A DNA stretch of 64,000 bases, from positions 2,158,515-2,222,514 of the forward strand of contig NW_019091404.1 of NCBI RefSeq assembly GCF_001949145.1. The letters run 5' to 3'. Within the stretch, counting starts at the first letter, position 1. Every line of letters starts with the position of its first letter. Below the pieces are notes generated by a model that had not been told where the DNA came from, searched no databases, and was given only the letters and a program-made list of their open reading frames with translations. Of the stretch, positions 35,899-47,942 are shown piece after piece. The DNA comes from Acanthaster planci (taxonomy: Eukaryota; Echinodermata; Asteroidea; Valvatida; Acanthasteridae). The position numbers and the translations under genes are program-made.

Positions 35899-36074
35899 AA
35901 TATGGGCGATTCACAATAGTGCACCACCAAGAGTTTGCAACGCGTTGGCCGATCATAACGCGCGAAATTTGTCGACCCTTTCTAAACGCGCATTGGGTCG
36001 ACAAATTTTGCGCACTGTGATTGGCCAACACATTGCAAACTCTTGGTGGCGCACTCTTGGGAAACGGCCGTATT
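35899..36074. mobile_element. Fold-back element, 176 bp, nearly full-length hairpin
   Basis: The left arm GTGCACCACCAAGAGTTTGC...GTCGACCC is matched by the inverse GGGTCGACAAATTTTGCGC...GCAAACTCTTGGTGGCGCAC. The arms are about 75 bp around a loop of fewer than 20 bp. The outer 20 bp pair less well. It could form a strong hairpin in DNA or RNA. It carries no coding frame. Confidence 0.75.
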
Positions 36075-38051
36075 AAGGTTACTTCTTAACAATCCCGCAG
36101 GAACATAGTTAATTTTGACGTTAGAGTTTTTATTCCAGTCTTTTAATGTTTTTTGGTCCTTTCAAAGTAACTGTGTAATTTTTGTAAGTTTTGTGTTTTT
36201 AGTTGTTTAATCTTCCTGATGAAATAAATAAATAATGAATGAATGTCTGGTATATTTAGAACTTTGTCAGAATGTGTTATACGCCTCAAACACTGTCTGT
36301 ATTTCTCAGTTTTTGTTCCCTTGTCGCACGGTGGCGTTTAGATCAGCATTTTGAAGTCTTTGTTTTCGACCTATTCTCGCGACTTTAAACAATGAGCAAC
36401 GCCCTCTTCATCCAATAATTCAAGAAATACTTATTCAAGAAAATTTTGTCAAATTAAGACGGTAAAAAACTAAGTACGAAAACTGTGATGAATTCATACT
36501 TACCAAACTGAATTCAACTGTCATTTGGAAGGAAACAACAGCAACAAAACGTTACAAATATAACTGTTTACTGATTTGAAAGGTTTCGTAAAGATAAAAT
36601 TGCTAGTTGACCAACCTCACACTTTTCCCAGCGCTGAATTTATAACAGATATGTCACAGTCGCAACGCGGTGACGTGAGTCACGTGACAATGAATTCTTC
36701 ACGTGCAACACTACATTTCTCCTCAGAAAGAAGTACTACACATAAACATTAAATCTGAAATATTTAACTAATACTGCTGCCAAATATCCGCAAATCTATT
36801 ACAAAATCGTCACATCAAGCAAATAGAAAACTACGAATGAAATTCGAAGGAATGACAAACCAGAACAAATATTTAACGAAAAAAATCAGAATTCTAAAAA
36901 CGTTTGTTAGCTCTGGTGGTATACACTAAAACTCAACACAATAAACCTGACAACTAAAAGATAACTGATGAAAAGAGACTTAAGAACCAAGTCTTAACAT
37001 TGCAACAATGGTTAACGGCTTTTAGATGGCTTCGATTCGGCTTACTGATTGATCGACTAATCATTAAACCAATCGATCAATCAGTCGATTTCAGTGCATA
37101 CAATAATAATATGATCTCACAATTTTCACTTAAGTCGTAGTACATCTTCGTTTGATCCAAATAATATGGTTTTTATATAAAAATGGGTATTTTGTTCTAA
37201 AATTAGGGTAATTAATATTTTTGTATAATTCTTAATACATATAATTTCTCAATAGCTCAAATCTGGCAATAATGTAAAATACATTCTCAAGAATATTTTG
37301 CAAGTAAGGAAGTGGAGAAGCATTTTGCAATCGTGAACGGAACAAAAGGCATTTGCATGGTACATACGCGACACTTGAAACGCCAGAAATTTCAAATGAC
37401 CACATAGCTTGCTACGCGAAACTCCAAACACTTTACCACAACATTTTGTACAAATAACTTCCACACAATATGCCTTTTTAATATTGGTACTGATAAACAC
37501 TTTCTACTTCTTCAACCAATTTTCGAAGAGACTTTTTTTTAGGTTAAATACAAACAACTTGATTCACATTAACAGTCATAAAGGCACAGTTGAAAATGTG
37601 CTCTGATGTACATTAAAACAAAATTCTCAAAATTTCATATAATCATGACTTCTAAATGTTTCTCCGCTTAAACTAAGTGGAAGACCCATGGTGCATATTA
37701 TCGTGCGAAAATGAACAACGTGAGTTTCAAATTTGCTAAGTATATTGATGCAAAAGTCAAAAATAAAAAATGCACGAACTCTGGTAACAGAATAAAAAGT
37801 TTAAATTTTGGAGGAATAAAATCATCAAGCATTGTTTCGTGCAAAACAAAAATGCAAACTCATGTCAAGAACAAACCAACAAAACCAGCATTAGGGCCTA
37901 TAAGAGTACATGTATAACAGCAAATTCCAAGCACAAAAAACTTTGGAAGAACATAACTTTAGTGTAAGAACGGAAATGCTCTGGTCAACTTTGCCCAATT
38001 TCCGCCGCTTAAAGAGGACAGTCATCATACAGGCCGATCTCAGCTGTTAGA
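36075..38051. other. Intergenic region 3' of the diverged SLC7 gene
   Basis: AT-rich. A TGATGAAATAAATAAATAATGAATGAATG tract at about 36217-36245 looks like the 3' tail of a non-LTR retroelement, but its body was not recognised. Otherwise nothing is seen. Confidence 0.4.
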
Positions 38052-41000
38052 CTAAGGTGTCTCATGAAAATCTTTATACCCAATGTTTTGGCGCTTCGGC
38101 ATCTGTCCCTTTACGAATTCCTGGTGCATAGCCTGTTCGGGAATAGACGGCAGAAGAATGCGTTCCTCATCGGGCAGTCGGCAAGAATATCTTCTCGCCT
38201 CCACACTGTGACAAATACCGTAACAGAAGTACACGCACAGACCTATGCACACGGAGTAAGGAATGAATGCTAGAAAGTCGGTTAACGTGAAGAGGTATTG
38301 GCTGAACTTTGGACTAAATGAAACGACCGAGAATGCCGAAAAAAACTAGGGCCTGCAAAAGTTATAAATGGGGGGAAATACAGTCAGACTTCAGTAGTGT
38401 GACAAGGCACAAACCAAAACAGGTGTAGCCGTCCGTGTGTAGGAGTAGCTTCTAACTTAACATTGATAAGGGCTCATCCACCCTGATAAAATCGGCACAA
38501 GTATGAGGTAAACGAAGACAGTTTACATCGAAATTAAATCGGCAATTAGTAATGGCGCTCACAATATCAACAACTTAGTTCCAGTCCAAGCTTCGACCAG
38601 GGTTTCAGTCTATGATGTTCAGGTACCGATAACTCTAAATTAGTCGATCACTGCACTCGTCAACTATAATTACAAACTGCACTTTTAGTTGACAGCAACT
38701 AGGACCACAGTCCCACAAGGAACTGATAGAAATTAGTCGATCACTTCACTCGCAAGGAACTGATAGAAATTAGTCGATCACTTCACTCGTCAACTATAAT
38801 TACAAACTGCACTTTTAGTTGACAGCAACTAGGACCACAGTCCCACAAGGAACTGATAGAAATTAGTCGATCACTTCACTCGTCAAATATAATTACAAAC
38901 TGCACTTTTAGTTGACAGCAACTAGGACCACAGTCCCACAAGGAACTGATAGAAATTATTCGATTTGTTACACCAGGGGATTATCAGAAGAATGACGTTA
39001 CTGCATTTCAGCAAGGTCGGTGATCTAAATATAGAATGTATTGACACTGTTACCCAATCAATAAAGTCATTGAAGGTCGATATCGATTATGATCCACAGA
39101 CCAACTGACCTTTGGTGGTTTTCAGTGAATGCCGAAATCACGTTTTCCTAGTCCGTATTGTGTAGTGTAACAATGACCACTGTTATTCAATACGGACGAA
39201 CAATGACCTCTGAGTTGAATTTTAAATGTTTTATTATAGGCCAGTCCTATCCTCAAATTGTTTTCACAGGTAAGGCTTTAGTGCGTGATCGACACCTGTT
39301 TAAGTATTTAGCAAAGGTCAGTGTTAACTCCAATGCTCCATTAATATTTTGTGAACGATCGGATAGGAAAATTGATTGTGTTCAATCAACTGGATATGCT
39401 CAGATGTTGTGGGGTTTGTTATTGGCGTAGTAAGAAAAGTCGAATTAGGTTCAGTCCAGAGGATAAGTCGTGAGGTGGGTATTATGGGTCGTTACATCGA
39501 GGGCTCACTGGGTTGCAAGCGCAATAATTACGGTACGCGTGCACAAACAGAAAAATCAACTTGAAAATAGTTTTCAGCCAGGGTCTCCCCAAGGGCGTTT
39601 TGGGTCACCTGTGGGGAAAAAATGATTGGATTTTGTTTGACGGGGTTATATTGAAACGCTTGGGTGGCTCTGAATATACACAAAATAATTTATTCTCACT
39701 TACCAAGGATGAGCCAAACCACAAAGATAAGCCAGGTCTTGGCACTTACAAAGAACAGTAGACAAATATTTGCTGAAATCCCTAAAAGCGGCAGGAGGGG
39801 AAAGAGTGGCGTCATGAAGATGGGTTTCACCTCCCTGCGTGGTTGGGTAACAATCACCACGAGACAAACAATGATGGCGACCAAGACGACAAACGAGCCA
39901 GATATGGTCCATGGTTCCACTTCCTGCACGTACGGAACGCGTTGCGTCAAAATGGCGGCCATGACGGCTATCCAGAGACAAACCAGAAGGGAAAATCCAG
40001 CTGCGATGTTGGAGGTGAACATAGTGGGACTTTTTACTTTATTGCGGCTGCTGTGCGGGCTTTCGAGATGTTTAACAGAAGCCAAGCGCAGCCTGTCTTG
40101 GTACTCTTCCACGATGGCGTCAATGTCCGTCTCCTCGATGTCAGAGCCACCAGAGCTGTCCGACGTCTCGTCCCGGAATCGCACCGATTTTCCGTTGCTC
40201 TGTGAGGCGTCAACCACCGCAGGTGAATTGCCTTTCTCGGTCTTTCCCTCCGCTGAGGGCCGCTCTTCGGCTTCGGGCCTCGGCAGAGCCTTGCGTTCGG
40301 CGTGGTGATGTGGACCACCGTTTCTCTGAACGGGCTCCGTCTTGCCCTCGGTTTCTGGGGTTGTCATTTCGCCGTTTCTCAAGATGTCTTCCAGGTTGAT
40401 GTTTTCATTGACGTCGAACTTAATCTTCTGATACCTGTGGGAAAGGGTGCATGCGCAGACGAGAAGCTGTTTCACCAACAGTCCTACTGCCATCAATTCC
40501 AGGAGCGTTTCCTGATTCAACACAACTGCCACTACTCCGCAGATTATCCCAAAGATGACAGCCGTTAAAAATGGCGACTGGAGTCTGGAGACGAGTTTAC
40601 CCAGGAATCGGAACGCAAGCCCGTCGTTTCCTAGCAGAAACACGCTGTACACCAGCGAGCACATGTTATTAAAAAGGGCAGAGCCCAGACAGAGTATTGC
40701 ACTTATCCCGACTGTATACATGGCCCAGTTCCCCCACTGGATACCAAAGAGTCTCGCCATAATTGGCTCCTCGTTCGTCCAAGAGAACGGCACCACTAAG
40801 ACACAGAACATGGCCAGCACCAAGTAGAAAACTAAGTTAATTATGGACGACAAGGCCAGGGCGTGGGCAATTTGGGAGGAAGACGAACCCGAGCTTTTTG
40901 ATGACGTTGAAATGACGTCATAACTACTGAAGAGAAAAATCAAAACTGCCGCCCCACGGAACACCTGTTGTGAGAGACAAAAAACAAGTTGAATCACTAG

Positions 41001-44000
41001 GCAAAACGGCAGTACCCCTTGGATTGGTGTCTCGAAAGAGAGCCAAAGTTAAAATTGATAGGACTAACGAAGGAACCAACGAATTACACTCTTTTCAATT
41101 ATAAAGATACGCAGCATGTGTGGAAAACCTGGAGAACAATTCTTTTTACGTTCGGAAATGTGACACACACAAACAACTTTCACCCCATTTTCTCCCCAAT
41201 GTCACTTACGATTAACAGGAAACACATCATAAAATGAAATCTGAAGCCTGATTATATTTCTCTGGTATAAATTCAGCAAACTTTTACACAGTGCGGAAGA
41301 TCACCGCAAATGGATTTTGGTATAGTTGTTTGCTGACTGGCGTCGACATTTTAACAAGCAATAGACAGTGACCATGACTTTGCCGAATTTTAGCGCATGC
41401 GCACAAACTAAGTGAAAAAGGTGAACATACATGCCGGTGACGGTGCACTTCAGCGCAGGGCGGACATCATTACCGGCCTCACACTACACGATCCTTGAAA
41501 CAAGCACTCAAAACAGCATGGTCCTTTTTTTAGATACACGTTCATGAATGAATTGGATTCAGTCAGTTTAATGTTCAGGTGTGCATTCTCAACAGGAATC
41601 TATAGATTTCTTTCAAATGTTAAATGATCCTGACAAATACCATATCTTCTTTACCGACCGTCGACATCTAATAAATTCGGAAATAATTTATCTCCGTCGG
41701 TACTTTGGCAGCGGTGCACATTCTTCCAGCAGTTAAAAATGCGGGCATTGCAAATATGATGGTTGGCAAGTTACCAAGACTACTTGTTTCAAAGAATTGC
41801 AGTGTTTTGCGAGTGGGACAAATTCGGTTGATGACGCAACTAATTACATAATGTCATTTTTTTGCGGGCACGTACGTGCCAAACCATTAAGTATCTATCC
41901 ACAATTTGGCAGTGCACGAATGGTCCTTTTGAAACGGTTGGCTTTTTGGAGACTGAATATCCTATTATAGTGACTGTATAACAACTGATATCTCCACGTT
42001 TTGAATTCTAAACTGCATTTGAATTCCCTCTGATTACGCTTCGAAGCAATCATCCACAAATGATCTGAATGGATTTATAACCATCGGAGGATTAGAGAGT
42101 TATACCTTTCTGTGCACAAACAGGATGTGATTTGATTTTCAAATGGTTAAAAAATCTGGCATTGATGGACTGTTACGACTAGTATGAATTTTGGTGAAAT
42201 TTAGCTCGGAAAATGAATATTAGGGCGCGCCACTGCAAATCTTGCGTTTACAACCAGGCAGAGGTCTTCACCAGCTCGCAGTTGCTAGTACACGAAGCGG
42301 TAGCACCAACATTGGCTAAATATTCTCCGCAATCATTATACTCGTCCTGATGAAAAATATTTTATCATACGCTCATAAACAACATAAAAACTACTAATTT
42401 ACACATTCAACTTACCCCTTTGTGTCCCTCGGGAAATATGTTAGCTGTAAGTTGAAAGCGCTGATTGGTCAACTGGATTCCCGCCAAAACAATAATCGCC
42501 AACACCAAGATGCAAGATACCACGCTGAAAATCGCGTTGGAGAGAGACGATGGTTTCCCACCGACGGACACCAGCAGCGCAACTACCACGACCACAGCCA
42601 AGGCCAACAAGTCAGGCTCCGGAATGTACACCGAAGCGGCAGTGTCCTCCAGCGCAACAATTGTGAAGTTCTGGATCGGGTTGCCGATTATGTAATCGAA
42701 ATTGGAACTGATGGATCGGCCAAGCAACGCGGAGACGGTGAGATAGACTAAAATTTGGCACCAACACCCCACGACGGCGGGAAACTCTCCTGACAGCATG
42801 TAGATATAGTGGTACGGCGAGGCAGGCATTGATCTCGTCGGGTAGTGCGACGTGTATTCGGCGTAGCAATACCCTGCATAAATAAAACAATGGGACATCC
42901 AGAATTCACAATAACTGCCTAATTACCAAATGCTTTGTTTAATTTCAGTTTCTTTGTAAAAGAGCCTCTGAAACCAAACGGATACCCTTTAAAAGTCTTC
43001 ATCTTGATTTTTTTTTCTTCTAAAATCTACCCCTTTTACTGAGACAAAAGCGACGAAAGGCAGAAAAGTTTCTTCTAGTCTGCAGAGACAGCAAAACACG
43101 TCTTTGCAAATTTCAAAGTTCTTGGAGGATCTGCAAGCTCCTGTCTGTCAGATGTAAGGTCAAACATGTTCGTAGACCTCAGCTGTACTTTTTGTAGGGA
43201 AAAGGTCGAGGACAGCTGAAAAAAATGACTTGCATCACTGACTTTAAAGCTCGATTCTTGTCAAATCATCATGTGCGTTTACAGAATCGCGGCGAGGAAG
43301 TTGTCCTGGTTACGGCATTGGCATATAGTGTATACCTTACTGAATATTCCAGCACATTTTAGGCATAACCACGACAAAAGTAATTCAATATGCTCTCTGT
43401 TACATTTTTAAAGGCCCACATATCAATGAAGGAGGGATACTCAAACAAATTGCAGCATGACCCAATACACGTTTTCCTTAAGCAAACACCCCAATATACC
43501 TGCGACACCATGCCCGGGGATGCATTACAAATGTAACACTGTAGGCGCACGGCAGGTTGACGTTCTGTGTTTATGACGTAAGGTATAGCCGTCGCTAAAT
43601 ATAGCACGACAGCGAAGCAGCTGTTGCGTCTGTCTGGTTTTAAGCAAATGCATAATGCGCATGCATATTAAAATGATGTTATTCAGAGAATAATCATGAA
43701 AACACTTTTATTATGTTTTAAAAATCCAGCTCTGGAAACACCGCTTATTGAGAGAACTTTTAAAAATAAAATGTTTGACCCATCTCGTGCAGGATTAGTA
43801 GAGAATTATGGACAATGCTGTTTTAAAAATATCTATTCATGAACAGATTAGGTTGCGGCTTAAACTACATCATATCACGTGCTATTTTATTTTAATTTAA
43901 GCAAAATTGAGTTTCCTGAAATATCTGATGTTGAACGAGAAATTTTCGCCCAATGAAAAAAGTCAGTTGATCAAGCACGACAAATACGTAATGTTTTTGA

Positions 44001-47000
44001 CACAAAGATCTTTTAAGTTTAACTTAGAATGAATTCCAACAGTTTTTACTAAATATGAACCAAATTGACCAGAAAATAAAGAAAAACTTTAATCCACCCC
44101 AAGTCTGAAAAACACACACACATGAATTTAACATCCTTAAACCATGGAATTGAAGAACCAACTGAGCGGAGAGGTTGTGCCACTTCTCCAGAGGCCAAGT
44201 GGTTTCACGGTGGGTTTAACAAATAACCCGCGGCCAAAATGGATTGAGGATTAATTCATGAATATCGTGCATATTCACTGGGTTCTGTCAAATCAAACAC
44301 TGACGTGCATGCACATGAGCAGAGAACTGCCAGTGTTCCAATGACCGCTGTGAAATTTCCTCGTGTGCTACCATTTCTTCGTGTAGGGAGACGGAGCTCA
44401 GCAGAGGAGTCAGTCAGGCCAGGTCTTAACCCCCTGACGACGTTCTTGTAAGCACCCATTGAAGGGTGTCCATTAATCCTTAATTATTAATATGTGAGAT
44501 ATAAGCCAGCAGAACTGGCTCATTTGGCTAATGAATTCGTTTTCTTCTTTCATGTGCTGGTAGCTTAGGCTTTGCCTCTGTTTTTTATGACTAGCTAACT
44601 CATGGCCATTGACGATACGCAAACGTTACTTTAGACCGCAATGAAAGGGTACGGTGTATCCTTTCTCACCCGCATGTCACTGTGTTAAGAACGTGTGTGT
44701 TTGTTTTATCTCGGTTGAGTTAACACTTCATCCAAATGGAACGGAATAGTCATAAAGAAGCATTTATTTGAACAAAATGCCGAACACAGAGCGCGTATAA
44801 CATGCAAAATAAACGGTTCTGAATACAAAAAAAATAATGCGAAAAGCCTGATAGCTAGAAAATGGTGCACATTTACATCTTCGCAACAGAATTTTTCAGA
44901 AGCAACATTTAACTACACCTGAATACGTGGCACATACGTCATGACCCTACGACCCAACTTGGTATCATACAGCTAGGAAACACCGAAGATGCGAAATGGT
45001 ACCCGACGCCAACAGACTGTTGCACGCAGATGGTGTAGCCCTAGCATAATAAAGGAAGCTCTCACGATAATAACCGCAGCAGAATGACATATTTGTTTTG
45101 CATCGATCACTATTTCATATTTCAGCTTTTGTTGTTCTGAGGTTTGGCACCATGCAATAAGTCTCGTAAATCTGTGTTGGAAATTGGGGGGGGGGAGATG
45201 GGGTATGACTTTCCCGGCCATGGAAATTTGAAAAACGGGGAGGGGGCACCATACACACTGTATGGGGGTGATGTTCACGATAAAAATGTACATCTGTAAT
45301 GTGTATCAAATTCATGCAGAATCCTAGCTCAGAATGGTATAGTTAGACTTTTTAAAATTGCTTTCCCTTTTCAGTGATATTGAAAACATTCTAATAGTTG
45401 GGAAATTCTGAAAATTCTTCAAAATCCGCTGTAATTTTTGTGCTCATCACAAAAAAGCCTGGGGGTATATATACCCCCATCCCCCGGGGATTTACGCCTG
45501 TGGATTCGGGGTATTACGTTTCACCTCTTGGTTTCCAACGAATATACGGTGCAATGCGGCCAATCATACGCGAATTCAGCAGCACCAACTAAACAAAATA
45601 CATGTTGCATTGAATTGAATGGAATAACGTCTCTTGGGCCCCTCGCCCTTTTCAAACAAATGGGTATACTTAATTCTATGACGACCAATGTGCCACTTGA
45701 TGAAATACCAGCACATTTTTCTGTATTTTTGTTCTGTTTACATTGCAAGGTGCGCGAAAAAACTGACAAGAATAATTACACACATAAAGTGATGTCAGCA
45801 AGGGAAGACCAGGCGTCTCAGGTTTTGTGTATGATAAATCTGCAGATGTTCAGGAAATCAGATATCTAGTTTATGTCAGAATCCTTTACATACGCATGAA
45901 TTATCAAGGTAAAGTTCTGACCATGGGATGTTAAGCCAGAGTAATATTGTTTAAGCTCTCTCAATTGAATGACATTTCCGGGAGAGCCACTGGGTGCTCT
46001 AGGATTAACAAAAAGAAATCCCCTTGTTGCTTTATAATCCACGATGAACCTGTGCGTGGATGCAGTGGAAGTAGCGCTACAAGAGAGGACAAATTGGTAG
46101 TAACTACTGCAAAAACTGTGGTGTTAAATTGGTGTCAATTCAACATCCTCAGTGTAATCAAAGGATTATGTCAGAGTAGGCGTTGTCCTCTAATGACACC
46201 AAGGGTGTTCAATTAACGCCACATTTTTTGCAATGAACCAGGAAATGTATTGCTTATTGAACAGCCAGGGGTGTTCTGTTATCTTATAAGCACGTATGCA
46301 AGCTTAGTCTGGCGATTTCTGGTACCAAAAAGTTACAAAAACGCCTCAGGACTTTCGAATTATAGACTCGTTGGATTTGGACTTAGGATTTTATGAGCGG
46401 CGAAGCCTCGAGCCGCTTTGAAGACTATATGAGTGGACTCTTGTTGCATGAGATTAAACGAATATTCGCTTTCCCCCTTTTGAATATAGCATTAAGTTTC
46501 CTTTGGGAACATGGACGCGCTGTGCAAAGGAGCTCGCACTGCATATTTCAAATCAAAACGCAGTTTTTCTTCAAGCGACTTTCCACAACGTTTTTGTAAC
46601 ACAGCCATGCAGGTATTAAAAGACTTGAAGGGTACATCCACGGCCTCCTCATGAAAACAATGAAACTTTAAAAAAAAATTAAATCCGCATCGCATAGGCC
46701 GTTTTTCCCTGCTGTCTCTCCTTTCGGAGTATTGAGAATTGAGATGATCGAAAATTACCACTCGATTTGAAACTATACATTATGAGCCCATGAATATTAA
46801 CTTCTGGTATACACCATACGCCGAAATGATAATAAATATCCTTTTGCGTTGGATCGATAGTTAATGACCAACTTTATGCCTGCTCTCCATCTCAACACGC
46901 ATAAGACTTTGAAATGCAAGCAGTCATTATAATCGATTAAAAAAAAACCAGCCATGTTGTCTCTGAGAATTTGGGAGGAAAAATGCGAAACACACAGCAG

Positions 47001-47942
47001 CTGCTCAGTTGCTGGATAGCATCAGGAGGTTTGATAAACGCGTTCTGGGGACAATTTCTTGCAAGTGTCACGTCATGCTGTCGGTACAACACTGCGGTAG
47101 GAATGGGTATGGGCCCTCTGGGTACATACTGTATTGAAGCTATGGATGGCTGAACAGAGTGAGAAGCAACTGTTTACGACAATATGAGTTCGGTTAAGAA
47201 GAGGTTTTAGAACACAATACATGAGTACAGTGACGTACAACAAAAGGAAAAGGTGGAATACGGTAATAAATTGGTTCTAACGGCGTGGGAAGGCCGAATG
47301 CCAAGAGTTCCACATGCGGACATCACTAATTTTTCCTTGCAGTATAGTTTATTAGCCATCAGAAAGTGATAAAATGTCCTCAAATAAAAGGTCAGTGGAA
47401 ATGTTGAAGCATTTACTTAGAAAATGAAACTTTGAATTTTTCCTAGGGTTTGTGCGGAGGGTGTCGACGTGTGAAGCAAATGTATGGAACACTTTCCGGC
47501 TAAATTTCCGAAACCCCATTCCTGGAGCCCCTTTAAAAAGGAGAGATTGAGAGCATCTCCGTGAATCACAATGGGGGTAGGGACACAAATTACATCACTG
47601 CAGCAACATGCACCATCAAAAAGATATCATTTGAAAGTAAAAAAATGACCTACCTGTGATTAAACAAGCAAGTACAGCTATCACCAAGCTCAACAGTGCC
47701 GAGGGGCCTGTCAACTCTCCAGCCACATACCCGACAATTACGAACACACCCACCGCAAGCGAGCCCCCGTGCCCCACTCCATACCGAGCCAGCTTGCAGG
47801 GGACACATCGTGCCCCCTCCGGTGATGAGGGCCGCTCCTGCCTCCGGGCACTCAGGGTGGTCTGCTGGACCTGCTTGGTCCGGGACAGTCGAGCGAAGAA
47901 GCTCCGGCAGAACTGCCCGGCGCTTCCCGCGCAATCGCCCAT
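38052..47942 (-). CDS. Diverged SLC7 (CAT-like) transporter, tandem paralogue of SLC7A14
   Basis: Minus-strand exons: 47654-47942, 42416-42873, 39704-40964 and 38052-38269, giving 741 aa; start ATG 47942 (MGDCAGSAGQF). CAT-family traits remain: LITG|YCYAEY after the first helices, VGCWCQILVYLT, SSYDVIS, NDGLAFRFLGKL, a late helix pair before FVVWLIL, and CVYFCYGICHSVEARR near the end. A long polar loop (about residues 430-560) is rich in Glu, Ser and Pro. Key motifs are altered: the helix-1 GTG reads AVG, and TGEE after helix 6 is replaced by a serine-rich SSKSSGSSSS. Intron positions and phases 1, 0, 1 equal introns 1, 3 and 6 of SLC7A14. Residue spacing and the intact frame argue for a functional membrane protein, but transport of ordinary cationic amino acids is doubtful. 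It could be an orthologue of a rare invertebrate SLC7 branch. Confidence 0.85.
38641..38963. repeat. 93-bp tandem repeat, three copies, with a 37-bp partial duplication
   Basis: The unit CAACTATAATTACAAACTGC... starts at 38661, 38791 and 38884. Copies 2 and 3 are 93 bp apart. Copies 1 and 2 are 130 bp apart, because the last 37 bp of the unit (CAAGGAACTGATAGAAATTA onward) are repeated once more. Copies are nearly identical, so the array is young. It lies in intron 3 of the diverged SLC7 gene. Confidence 0.92.
39151..39197. repeat. Perfect 10-bp hairpin GTCCGTATTG/CAATACGGAC
   Basis: Perfect 10-bp stem with a 27-bp loop, overlapping a direct repeat of AACAATGACC. It is intronic, of unknown meaning, and possibly the remnant of a fold-back element. 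Confidence 0.4.
40965..42415 (-). other. Intron 2 of the diverged SLC7 gene
   Basis: Phase-0 intron of 1451 bp, donor GTAAGT and acceptor CACAACAG. No feature was recognised inside. Confidence 0.85.
46108..46232. mobile_element. Small TIR element, 125 bp
   Basis: The left end TGCAAAAACTGTGGTGTTAA and the inverse of the right end (TTAACGCCACATTTTTTGCA) agree at 18 of 20 positions. GGTGTCAATT and AATGACACC near the ends are also inverse. It is non-coding, with no clear target duplication. Confidence 0.5.
47290..47500. mobile_element. Short TIR element, second copy of the family at 15619-15819
   Basis: Shows AAGAGTTCCACATG at the left, GTATGGAACACTTTCC at the right, and between them the same ordered blocks as the POLR2D intron copy (TTAGCCATCAGAAAG, TAGGGTTTGTGC, GGGTGTC). 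It is more degraded than that copy. Confidence 0.5.

Larger units (their letters stand above)
42874..47653 (-). other. Intron 1 of the diverged SLC7 gene
   Basis: Phase-1 intron of 4.8 kb, donor GTAGGT and acceptor TTTATGCAG. It contains the short TIR elements at 46108-46232 and 47290-47500 and a G-rich run near 45185-45196. It has no second gene on either strand. Confidence 0.8.

Noticed and set aside
36217-36245. AAATAAATAAATAATGAATGAATG tract as a retroelement end
   Set aside because: The tail alone is not enough; no reverse transcriptase or SINE body was found upstream.
37040-37090. Short inverse pair TGATTGATCG/CGATCAATCA
   Set aside because: Ten-bp palindrome in AT-rich DNA; no element boundaries.
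39664-40308. 214-codon plus-strand frame
   Set aside because: Antisense shadow of the SLC7 exon 39704-40964.
43359-43607. Cys-rich minus-strand frame (LQCYIC...) with a GTATAT donor, considered as an Ly6/uPAR-type exon
   Set aside because: No ATG in frame, no signal peptide, cysteine spacing does not fit, no partner exon.
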